From contig NZ_RWIT01000003.1 in the NCBI RefSeq assembly GCF_003944715.1, forward strand, positions 186,001-250,000: a stretch of DNA of 64,000 nt, read 5' to 3'. Positions 16,126-24,800 of the stretch are shown one piece after another. Every line of letters begins with the position of its first letter. The first letter of the stretch is position 1. The position numbers and the translations under genes are program-made. Source of the stretch: Hymenobacter rigui (GTDB lineage Bacteria; Bacteroidota; Bacteroidia; Cytophagales; Hymenobacteraceae). The notes below the pieces were generated by a model that was given only the letters and a program-made list of their open reading frames with translations, did no database searches and was not told the DNA's origin.

Positions 16126-16153
16126 GGAAACTTTTACTGATTCCATAGTTTCC
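16126..16153. promoter_or_regulatory. Probable TetR operator (GGAAACT / AGTTTCC inverted repeat)
   Basis: A perfect 7-bp inverted repeat (GGAAACT at 16126-16132 and AGTTTCC at 16147-16153) with a 14-base spacer covers the -33 region of the TACCTTTG promoter. A second TTCCAT copy lies inside. This is the usual layout for autoregulated TetR operons. Confidence 0.6.
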
Positions 16154-16319
16154 ATTAATTTTTTGCTATCCTTTTTCATCCGGGCAAGTCGTGCCGCTGG
16201 TACCGACGCGTAACGGCCGGTTTTACTTTACCGGGAGCCAACATTTTTCCCCGTCCCCAACGGCGCGGTTGCCGTACCTTGCCAGCCAATTCCCGTTTTC
16301 TTTTCCCCTTCCGACCCCT

Positions 16320-16796
16320 ATGAAAATCCGGACCGGCTTCGGCTACGACGTTCACCAGCTGCAGGAGGGCCTGCCCTTCTGGCTCGGCGGTATTCAGGTG
16401 CCGCACACCCACGGGGCCCTCGGCCACTCCGACGCCGACGTGCTCATCCACGTTATCTGCGACGCGCTGCTGGGCGCGGCCAACCTGCGCGATATTGGCT
16501 TTCACTTCCCCGACACCGATCCGCAGTACAAGGGCATCGACAGCAAGCGGCTACTGAAGGAAGTGGTGCGCCTGCTCACGGAGCGCGGCTACACCATCAG
16601 CAACATCGACTCCACCATCTGCCTCGAAGCCCCCAAAGTCAACCCCCACATTGCCGAGATGCAGCGCGTGCTGGCCGAGGTAATGGGCATCGACGCCGAG
16701 GATATCAGCATCAAAGCCACCACCACTGAGAAGCTGGGCTTCGTGGGCCGCCGCGAAGGCGTGGCCGCTTACGCCTCGGTACTCATCACCAAGTAG
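16320..16796 (+). CDS. ispF: 2-C-methyl-D-erythritol 2,4-cyclodiphosphate synthase
   Basis: This is a 158-residue protein, the usual length for IspF, starting at MKIRTGFGYDVHQL. It converts CDP-methylerythritol 2-phosphate to the cyclodiphosphate in the MEP isoprenoid pathway. The metal ligands Asp and His of GYDVH and the His of HSDADVLIH are present, with conserved DIGFHFPDTDP and the C-terminal ATTTEKLGFVGRREG. It is a trimeric cytoplasmic enzyme. It is divergent from the TetR gene and has no MEP-pathway neighbours here. Confidence 0.97.
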   Translation: MKIRTGFGYDVHQLQEGLPFWLGGIQVPHTHGALGHSDADVLIHVICDALLGAANLRDIGFHFPDTDPQYKGIDSKRLLKEVVRLLTERGYTISNIDSTICLEAPKVNPHIAEMQRVLAEVMGIDAEDISIKATTTEKLGFVGRREGVAAYASVLITK

Positions 16797-16887
16797 CCAA
16801 AACGCGGCTGCAAGCGGCCATACGTGCAGCCTTTTGCCGGCTTGTTGTCTTTAGCCCACCTCTCTCCTACCAACCTTCCTACTCTGT

Positions 16888-18573
16888 ATGAAAAAAACTT
16901 CCCTGCTCACTTGGCTGCTGGCGGCGGGCGTGGCTACCTCGGCGGTAGCCCAGGCCCCCGAGAAAGTCAAGGTGAAAACCAAGCGCAAAGCCAAAACCGA
17001 AGTAACGGCCGCGCCGGTGCTGGAAACCGCCGCCCCGGCAGCAACGGCCGCTGACCTGGCTCAGACCTACGCCGAAACCATTACTCAGGCCGATTTGCGG
17101 CAGCACCTTTCCGTGCTGGCTTCGGATGCCTACGAAGGCCGCGAAACCGGCGAGAAGGGCCAGAAAATGGCCGCCGAATACATTGCCAAGCAGTTCGCCG
17201 AGCTGGGCCTGAAGGGCCCGGTGCAGGGTTCCGACAACCCCTACCTGCAGCACTTTACCATGGTGCGCAGCTCCTGGGCTGATGGCGCTACGCTTAAAGT
17301 GGGCAAAGACACCTACAAGTGGCTGACGGATTTCTACGCCCTCGGCGGCAACGGCTTCGCGCAGGAAACCGCCGTGCAGCCCGTGTTTGCCGGCTACGGC
17401 ATTGAGCAGGACGGCTACTCCGACTACGCCGCCCTGGGCGACGTGAAGGGCAAGGACCTGCTGATTCTGCTGGGCGAGCCTCAGAACGATAAAGGGGCTG
17501 CTTTGCTGGGCAAAGATGGTCAGAACAGCAAGTGGGGCCAGGATTTCCGGGCCAAGCTCACGCTGGCCGCCCAGAAAGGTGCCCGCTCGGTGTTCTTCGT
17601 GGATTTCAACCCCAACAGCAACTTCGAGAAGCTGGCCGCCCGCATGACGCCATACATCAGCCGGCCCAGCATTGCGTTCAAGGAAGCTTCCCAGACCACG
17701 CGCCCCACGGCCTACTTCGTGAGCCCGGCCGTTGGCTACAAGTTGATGGGCACCACCGCCCCGGCCGTAACCAAGTACACAGCCGCCGTAAGCAAGGCCG
17801 CCAAGCCCACGGCCAGCCCCTTCAAGCCTGCTAAAATCATGGTGAAAGCCCCCAAGAAAATGGAGGACTTCACTACCGAAAACGTGCTGGGCTACCTGGA
17901 AGGCACCGACCTGAAAGATGAGGTAATGGTCCTGTCGGCCCACTACGACCACATCGGTATCATCAACGGCGAGGTGCATAACGGCGCCGACGACGATGGC
18001 TCGGGCACGGTATCGGTACTGGAAATGGCGCAGGCCTTCACCAAAGCCAAAGCCGAAGGTCACGGCCCCCGTCGCAGCATCCTGTTCCTGACGGTAACCG
18101 GTGAGGAAAAGGGCCTGCTGGGCTCCGAGTACTACACCGACCACCCCATCTTCCCGCTGCAAAGCACCGTGGTGGACCTGAACACCGACATGGTGGGCCG
18201 CACCGACAAGGACCACGAGGGCAAGGACGATTACGTGTACGTCATCGGTTCCGACAAGCTCAGTTCGGAGTTGCACACCATTCTGCAGGCCCAGAACCAG
18301 AAGTACACCAAGATGGACCTGGACTTCCGCTTCAACGACCCGGAAGACCCCAACCGCTTCTACTACCGCTCCGACCACTACAACTTTGCCAAGCACGGCA
18401 TTCCGGTGGCCTTCTTCTTCAACGGCGTGCACGATGACTACCACGGCCCGGGAGACGAAATCGAGAAAATCGAATTCCCCAAAATGGAGAAGCGCGCCCG
18501 CCTGGTGTTCTACACCGCCTGGGACCTGGCCAACCGCGACAAGCGCATTGTAGTGGATTCGAACAAGAAATAA
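16888..18573 (+). CDS. Secreted M28 family aminopeptidase with PA-like insertion
   Basis: This is a 561-residue protein with a signal peptide (LAAGVATSAVAQ) and a Lys-rich spacer. Residues 150-310 resemble a protease-associated (PA) domain. The M28 zinc peptidase domain follows, with ligands and catalytic residues near His352 (HYDHIG), Asp369 (ADDDGSG), Glu406-Glu407 (TGEEKG), Asp434 (NTDMVGRTD) and His497 (RSDHYNF). It should remove N-terminal residues from peptides in the periplasm or outside. No type IX C-terminal domain is seen. It is monocistronic and is followed by REP-like repeats and a terminator. Confidence 0.92.
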   Translation: MKKTSLLTWLLAAGVATSAVAQAPEKVKVKTKRKAKTEVTAAPVLETAAPAATAADLAQTYAETITQADLRQHLSVLASDAYEGRETGEKGQKMAAEYIAKQFAELGLKGPVQGSDNPYLQHFTMVRSSWADGATLKVGKDTYKWLTDFYALGGNGFAQETAVQPVFAGYGIEQDGYSDYAALGDVKGKDLLILLGEPQNDKGAALLGKDGQNSKWGQDFRAKLTLAAQKGARSVFFVDFNPNSNFEKLAARMTPYISRPSIAFKEASQTTRPTAYFVSPAVGYKLMGTTAPAVTKYTAAVSKAAKPTASPFKPAKIMVKAPKKMEDFTTENVLGYLEGTDLKDEVMVLSAHYDHIGIINGEVHNGADDDGSGTVSVLEMAQAFTKAKAEGHGPRRSILFLTVTGEEKGLLGSEYYTDHPIFPLQSTVVDLNTDMVGRTDKDHEGKDDYVYVIGSDKLSSELHTILQAQNQKYTKMDLDFRFNDPEDPNRFYYRSDHYNFAKHGIPVAFFFNGVHDDYHGPGDEIEKIEFPKMEKRARLVFYTAWDLANRDKRIVVDSNKK

Positions 18574-18599
18574 CGCAGGAATGAACTGATGAAAGACGT

Positions 18600-18760
18600 G
18601 TCATTGCGAGGCGCAGCCGAAGCAATCTGTCCTTTTCCAAGCACCCAGCTCTGACCTATTCTAAGGCCCCTGACGTCCACGCTGGTGTCAGGGGCTTTTT
18701 ATATTTCGGGGTTTCTGCCATTGGAAAGGACGGATTGCTTCGGCTGCGCCTCGCAATGAC
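18600..18760. repeat. Inverted pair of a REP-like element around a terminator
   Basis: The left arm at 18600-18639 (GTCATTGCGAGGCGCAGCCG, then AAGCAATCTGTCC) reappears inverted at 18722-18760 with very few changes. The roughly 39-base arms enclose a terminator hairpin (18666-18699). The core CATTGCGAGGCGCAGCCGA resembles a widespread interspersed repeat type in bacteria. The structure could fold into a long hairpin. Confidence 0.7.
18666..18700 (+). terminator. Intrinsic terminator after the M28 peptidase gene
   Basis: A stem CCCCTGAC/GTCAGGGG with a short loop is followed by a T run at 18695-18699, within the REP-like inverted pair. Confidence 0.75.
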
Positions 18761-18778
18761 ATCGGCTCTTATCACTTA

Positions 18779-18816
18779 AAAAACCCGCCGAACCTCTTAA
18801 GGTCCGGCGGGTTTTT
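18779..18816. terminator. Bidirectional intrinsic terminator before the lutB-like gene
   Basis: A stem AACCCGCCGAACC/GGTCCGGCGGGTT (one mismatch) is flanked by A and T runs. It immediately precedes the TATCTTTG promoter of the next gene. Confidence 0.75.
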
Positions 18817-18823
18817 ATCTTTG
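18816..18823 (+). promoter_or_regulatory. Bacteroidota -7 box (TATCTTTG) for the lutB-like gene
   Basis: An exact TAnnTTTG match lies 28 bases before the ATG at 18852, right after the upstream terminator. No clear -33 TTG is seen because the terminator stem occupies that place. Confidence 0.6.
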
Positions 18824-18851
18824 TTAAGAACCCGTTGTAACCCGTGCTGCC

Positions 18852-20252
18852 ATGAACCCGACGACCCTCACGCCCGCTCCCAAAAAATCGGCTCAGTTTC
18901 TGGTGGATGCCGACCGCAAAGCCTTCGACCTGGAGCACCGGCGCAAAATCCGGTTCAATATTGGCAAATACAACGCGGCGGTGCAAACGGGCATGGGTTT
19001 CTACCAGAACCACGAGCTGGCCCGCGACCGGGCGTCGTACCTAAAAACCCAGGTGATAAACCGGCTGGATGAGTACCTGCTGCAGTTTGAGCAGAACTTC
19101 ACGGCCCGGGGCGGTAAGGTTATCTGGGCCCAGAACGCGGAGGAAGCCCTGTTTGAGGTGGGCAAGATTATGGAGCGCCGCCAGGCCCGCACCGTGGTGA
19201 AGGCCAAGAGCATGACCACCGAGGAAATTCACCTCAACAAGTACCTGGAAAAGCGGGGTATCGAGTCGGTGGAGACGGATCTGGGCGAGTTCATTGTGCA
19301 GCTGAACGGGGAGCGACCCTACCACATCGTGACGCCGGCCATGCACCTGAGCAAGCTGGATATTGCCGACATCTTCGTGAAGCACCTCGGCATTGAGTAC
19401 ACCGACGACGCCCAGAAGCTGGTGCTCACGGCCCGCCACCTGCTGCGCAATAAGTACACCTCGGCCGAGGTGGGCATTACGGGTGGCAACTTCCTTATTG
19501 CCGATACCGGGGCCGTGTGCGTGACCGAAAACGAGGGCAACGCCCGCCTCTCGGCCACCTTCCCCAAAACCCACATTGCCATTGTGGGCATTGAGAAGGT
19601 GATTCCGCGGCTGCAGGACCTGGATTTGTTCTGGCCCCTGCTCAGCACCAGCGGCACCGGCCAGCAGGTAACGGTGTACAACACCATCTACACCGGCCCC
19701 CGCCAGCCGCTGGAAAAGGACGGCCCCGAGGAAATGGTGGTGATTCTGCTGGACAACGGCCGCACCAACCTGCTGGCCCAGCCTGATAAGCGCGAGGCGC
19801 TGAACTGCATCCGGTGTGGGGCCTGCCTGAACGTGTGCCCGGTGTACAAGAACATTGGTGGGCACACCTACGAGGCCACGTATTCCGGCCCCATCGGCTC
19901 GGTGATTACGCCCCACCTTTCGGGCATGGCCGAGAATAAGCACCTGAGCTACGCCAGCAGCCTGTGCGGGGCCTGCACTTCGGTGTGCCCGGTGCGCATT
20001 CCTATTCACAACATTCTGCTCAAAAACCGCCAGCAAAGCGTGGCGGAAGGCCTCACTGAGAAGGAGGAGCGCCGGGCCGTTACGCTGTGGCTGTATGGCA
20101 TGAAGCACCGCTGGATGTGGGACCTGGCCCCGGCCGCCGGCAAAAACTGGGTACTCAGCCGCCTGCTGGGCGAAACAGGCTGGAGCAAGCGCCGCGACGC
20201 CGTTCAGGTAGCCCCCAAAACCTTCCGCCAGCTCTGGAAAGAGCGGAAGTAG
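18852..20252 (+). CDS. lutB: LutB/LldF family iron-sulfur protein
   Basis: This is a 466-residue protein of the LutB family, which takes part in oxidising L-lactate to pyruvate together with LutA and LutC in other bacteria. The N-terminal 300 residues are the DUF162/LUD domain (THIAIVGIEKVIPRL, ADTGAVCVTENEGNARL). Residues 319-332 (CIRCGACLNVCPVYKNIGG) and 372-385 (CGACTSVCPVRIPI) bind two 4Fe-4S clusters. The C-terminus is the helical LutB tail. It is not followed by lutA or lutC, so partner subunits would be elsewhere. Confidence 0.88.
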   Translation: MNPTTLTPAPKKSAQFLVDADRKAFDLEHRRKIRFNIGKYNAAVQTGMGFYQNHELARDRASYLKTQVINRLDEYLLQFEQNFTARGGKVIWAQNAEEALFEVGKIMERRQARTVVKAKSMTTEEIHLNKYLEKRGIESVETDLGEFIVQLNGERPYHIVTPAMHLSKLDIADIFVKHLGIEYTDDAQKLVLTARHLLRNKYTSAEVGITGGNFLIADTGAVCVTENEGNARLSATFPKTHIAIVGIEKVIPRLQDLDLFWPLLSTSGTGQQVTVYNTIYTGPRQPLEKDGPEEMVVILLDNGRTNLLAQPDKREALNCIRCGACLNVCPVYKNIGGHTYEATYSGPIGSVITPHLSGMAENKHLSYASSLCGACTSVCPVRIPIHNILLKNRQQSVAEGLTEKEERRAVTLWLYGMKHRWMWDLAPAAGKNWVLSRLLGETGWSKRRDAVQVAPKTFRQLWKERK

Positions 20253-20325
20253 GCCCACCTGCCAACCCTGTAGCAACCACGGCAGTACAAAGCAGGCGGC
20301 ACCACTGCCGCCCGTGTTTTTGTGT

Positions 20326-21363
20326 ATGCCTGAACTAGTGTTTCGGGTGCTGGCTTTTGCGGCTGGCGCTTTTCTGGTTGCGTCCACCGTATTGGCCGCC
20401 ATTCAGTCGTTTGTGCTGCCGCGCAACGAGTCGGCCCTGCTCAATACCTGGGTGTTTCGGGCGGTGCGGCGCGCCTTCGAAGCCATGGCCGCCCTGGGCC
20501 GCACCTACAGTCAGCGCGACAAGGTAATGGCCTTATATGCCCCGGTGGGGCTGGTAACCCTGCCCATTATATGGCTCACGGTAGTCAGCGTGGGATACAC
20601 GGCCATTTTCTGGGCGCTGGATGAAGGTGACCTTACGCGGTGCTACCGCATCAGTGCGAGTTCCCTGCTCACAATCGGGGCCGATGAGCCAACGCACGGC
20701 CTGGTTGCCAGTATTATGTCGTACTCCGAGGCCACGCTGGGGCTGCTGCTGCTCACGCTGCTGATATCCTATCTGCCTACCATGTACCAGGCCTTTTCGC
20801 GGCGGGAGCTGACGGTGGCCCGACTGGAACTGCGGGCCGGAGCCAAAGCCTCGGCAGTGGAGCTGCTACTGTGGCTGAACCGCACCGGCTCCTTTCACGA
20901 CGATAGTGAGCAGTGGAAGGATTGGGAAGAATGGTTTGTGGAAATTGAGGAAACCCACACGTCCCTGGCTATTCTGGCGTTTTTCCGGTCCCCACAGCCG
21001 GGCCGCTCCTGGGTTACTGCCGCCGACGTAATTCTGGACGCGGCCGCCCTCATCAGCAGCACCGTGGCCCAGCCCCGCGACCCGCACCTGGTGTTGTGCT
21101 TTAAAGCGGGCTGTGTGGCCATCAACCGGGTAGCACGGTATTTCCGCTATGAGGCCGACGTAACTGAAACTTCCGGTATAGCGCCTGTTGAGCCCCAGCG
21201 CCACGATTTTGACTTGGCCTGTCAGCAGCTGCGCGCCGCAGGTGTCCGACTTCAGGAGGAGCAGGCGGCCTGGGAGCAATACATGGAACTACGCAGCCGC
21301 TACGCTGGTGCCATTGCCTACCTGGCGAAACTCATCATGGCACCGGAGATTAAGCCTATTTAG
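20326..21363 (+). CDS. Membrane protein of unknown function with ion-channel-like N-terminus
   Basis: This is a 345-residue protein, starting at the ATG at 20326 (MPELVFRVLAF) rather than the upstream GTG. It has TM segments at about 2-25, 70-95 and 135-160. The loop between the second and third (SASSLLTIGADEPTHG) resembles a two-TM potassium channel pore region (helix, then T-x-G-like filter), but lacks a standard TVGYG-type filter. The remaining 180 residues are a soluble helical domain (REAL repeats absent; VELLLWLNRTG, DWEEWFVEIEETH). The channel idea is an inference. It lies 73 bases after the lutB-like gene, whose end is followed by only a weak hairpin, so partial co-transcription is possible. 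Confidence 0.7.
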   Translation: MPELVFRVLAFAAGAFLVASTVLAAIQSFVLPRNESALLNTWVFRAVRRAFEAMAALGRTYSQRDKVMALYAPVGLVTLPIIWLTVVSVGYTAIFWALDEGDLTRCYRISASSLLTIGADEPTHGLVASIMSYSEATLGLLLLTLLISYLPTMYQAFSRRELTVARLELRAGAKASAVELLLWLNRTGSFHDDSEQWKDWEEWFVEIEETHTSLAILAFFRSPQPGRSWVTAADVILDAAALISSTVAQPRDPHLVLCFKAGCVAINRVARYFRYEADVTETSGIAPVEPQRHDFDLACQQLRAAGVRLQEEQAAWEQYMELRSRYAGAIAYLAKLIMAPEIKPI

Positions 21364-21807
21364 GCGAAACGGGGCCCAGCGACCGGCCATACAAGTACAT
21401 TACCTCCATAAGGCCCTGCTTTGACTGGCAGGGCCTTTTTTTGATTTCTTTGGATTTTTTTGGCATCACTCTGTCACATCAGTATATTTCCATTTCCTAG
21501 TTGAGTTTTTGCGCCCGGAGCGTACCGAGCTGTTATTCACTGGTTTCTATTTCATTCGACTCTATGTCTCAGCAGTGCATTTTTAGCGTGTGCTTACACA
21601 TCCAAGGCCAGGATATCTATTTACACTCAGCACTGCATCAGGCAGACTGAGGCTGATTTCATTAGTGAAAGCAGCCCTTTTTTTCGATGTATCCCGACTC
21701 TGTCACCCCAGTGGACTCCGGGGACAGGAATAGCATTTTTCCGGCAGCTGCTGGCCATTGGTTACGTTTCTCCTTGCCTTTTTCACCTTCACTGTTATTG
21801 CCAGTAC
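21364..21807. other. Intergenic region upstream of the giant type IX cargo gene
   Basis: No gene is supported here. It contains a plus-strand intrinsic terminator (21410-21442) near the start and an otherwise mixed AT-rich leader of about 360 bases. No clear TAnnTTTG box is visible, so the promoter of the cargo gene cannot be placed. Confidence 0.4.
21410..21442 (+). terminator. Intrinsic terminator after the membrane protein gene
   Basis: A stem AAGGCCCTGC/GCAGGGCCTT is followed by a T run on the plus strand. Confidence 0.85.
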
Positions 21808-24800
21808 ATGCCAACACCTCTACTTTTTTCTTTCGGACACAGGGCCAGGGCGCGAAACCGCGCCTGGCACCGCCGCATACCAGCTGCTCTGGTTCTGCTC
21901 CTGGGTACCTCCGGCGCCTGGGCCCAGACCGTGAAAACGCTGCCCGGCGACTATCCTACTCTCGCGGCAGCCATCACGGACCTGAATACCAACGGTGTAC
22001 CGGCCGGCGGCTTTACGCTGAACATTGCGGCGGGCTACACGGAAACGGCCGTAAACCTGACCCTCACGGCCACTGGCACCAGTGCCAACCCCATTGTGTT
22101 CCAGAAAAGCGGCTCCGGGGCCAACCCGCTGCTAACGGCTGGTGTGGGCACCAGCACCACGGTTTCGCCGGCTACTACGGATGCGGTTATCCGCCTGAGT
22201 GGTTCCGATTACGTGACGTTTAATGGTATTGACATTGCGGAAAGCAGCACCAATACCACCGCTGCCACCCAGATGGAATTCGGGTACGCCTTCTACCGGG
22301 CTTCGGCCACGGATGGCTGCCAGAACAATACCATTCGTAACTGCGTGGTGACGCTAAACAAGACTAACACAGCCACCATTGGCATTGCGGGCTTGTCGTA
22401 CACCACAGCCAATACCACAGCTGTAGCCGCTACCAGCACAGCGGGAGCCAACTCCGGCAATAAGGTGTACGGCAACGTGGTTACCAACTCTCTGGTCGGC
22501 ATTAACTTCGCGGCAGCCTCCACTACCACACTGGCCAACTACGATCTGAACAATGAAATTGGGGTAACGGCTCCAAATACCATTGGCAACTTCGGGGGTA
22601 CGGCCTCCGGCTGGGGCGCGGGTGGCAACTATCAGAACGGGCTGAAGATTTCGGGGAACATCATCAACAGCACCCTGAACTACACCTCCGCCACGGCCTC
22701 CACGCCGGTAGCGGCTTCCACGGTTACCAGCACCATCCGGGGCATTTATGGCAACACGGGTACCTCGTCGAATATTGACATTGTGAACAATACCATTACA
22801 CTGGCGTCGGGGGCTACTACCTCGCAGATGTCGGGTATTGAAAATGGTATTGGCTCCACGGCGGCCTCCAACACGGTAACCATCACGGGCAACACCGTAA
22901 CGGGCTGTACCTACGCCACGGCTACTACTGCTACGTTTTACGGGGTGTACAACTCGGCCTCGGCCGCTACGATAAACATTTCGGGGAATACCGTCAGCAA
23001 CAACGCGCACGGCGGCAGCGCCAGTGCGGCGGCTCCCTGCAATCTGTTGTACAACTCCGGCGCGGGCACAACGGTAACGCTCAGCAACAACCGCGTAACC
23101 GGCAATAGCCAGGCGGGTACCAGCACCCTGAATCTGCTGTACGGCGGGGGCCCCACTACGCTGAACATTACCGACAACCAGCTGACCGGCAACACCAAAA
23201 CCGGCGGAACGGCCACCAGTGGTACCATGCACTGCATTCAGGCTACCACAGCGGCCGTTACGGTAATGGGTAACACCGTGAGCAGCAACAGCATTATAAC
23301 GTCCGGCACTAACAGCGCGGTCATCAACGGGTACTACGACTTCAGCTCGCCCACTTCGGAAATCATTAGCGGCAATACGTTTACTAACCTGAGCATTTCG
23401 GGAACTACCACGGGTACAGCCTCGTCGATTTACGGCATTCAGACTTTCCCGACTTCTACTACCACCAAAACCATCAGCCAGAACACGGTGGGTGGTTTCA
23501 CGCTGGGCGTAACGGGTGCAGTGTTCGGCATTAGTACCTCTACCGGCTCTACGGTAACGGTTTCGCGCAACAAAATCTACGGGCTGTCGGCGGCTAATGC
23601 CGATGGCATGGTGTACGGGCTGTACCTGGGCTCGGGTACTACCGTGACGGCCAGCAACAACCTCATCGGCGACCTGTCGGCTCCGGCGGCCACGGGTGCT
23701 ACGGCGGTTTCCGGCCTGTACGTGGCCGGCGGCACCACCATGAATCTGTACTTCAATACGGTGTACCTGAATGCCTCGTCGTCGTCAACCACCACGTTTG
23801 GCACGTCGGGCATTTATGTGGCTTCGGCCGCACCTACCGTTGATATCCGCAATAACCTGGTAGCCAACCTCTCGGTGCCGGGCACAACGGGCGGCGCTAC
23901 GGCGGCGCTGCGTTTCAGCGCGGCTCCGGGTGCCAAGCTGGCTACCACTTCCAACAACAACCTGTATTACGCCGGGGCTCCCGCAGCCAACCGGGTGATT
24001 TACGTGGAAGGTGGCGCTACGCTGGCCAACGCTCAGACCTCGGTAACGGCGTATGCAGCATATGCGGGTGGTGGCCGCGAAACGGCTTCGGTAACAGAGA
24101 ACCCCACGTTTCTGAGCACTACCGGTACCAACGCCGGCTTCCTGCACCTCAACCCCGCCGTGCCGAACCTGGCGGAAAGCAAGGCTCAGCCCATCAGCAG
24201 CATCACCACCGACTTCGATGGGGAAACCCGTGACACGACCACCCCCGACATCGGGGCCGATGAAGGGACCTTCGTGGTGGGTGGCGTGGCTACCGATGTA
24301 TCGGCGGCCGGTCTTTCGTCGCCACTAGCGACGGGCTGCTACGGCGCTACGGAAACCGTAGCCGTAAGCATCCGCAACAGCGGCACGCAGCCTCTGGACT
24401 TTACTGCTACGCCGGCCACCGTGACAGTAACCGTCAGCGGCGCCGCCACCCAGACGTTTACCGCTACCGTGAATACCGGCACGCTGGCTTCCGGTACGGC
24501 CCAAACCGTTACGGTGGGTACGCTGAACATGCTGGCGGTGGGCACGTATTCGTTTGCCATTACGGCCACCGTGCCCGGCGACGCTGATGCCAGCAACAAC
24601 AATACTACGATTACCCGCACAGTAGTGGCCCCCGCCGCCCAGGGCCAGACGCTCACGTTCACCGGCTACACCGGTGCCAACCTGAGCACTCTGTACCCCG
24701 GCTGGTTTGAGGCCACCGGTGCAACGGTTCCGGCCGGCACCACCTCCGCCTGGACCAATGCCACCTTCCCGGCCGGCAACACCACGATTAAGGTGAACCT

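Noticed and set aside
16879..18444. 521-residue open frame on the minus strand across the M28 peptidase gene
   Set aside because: Antisense to a gene with all M28 metal ligands; the frame is Val/Gly/His-rich and shows no domain.
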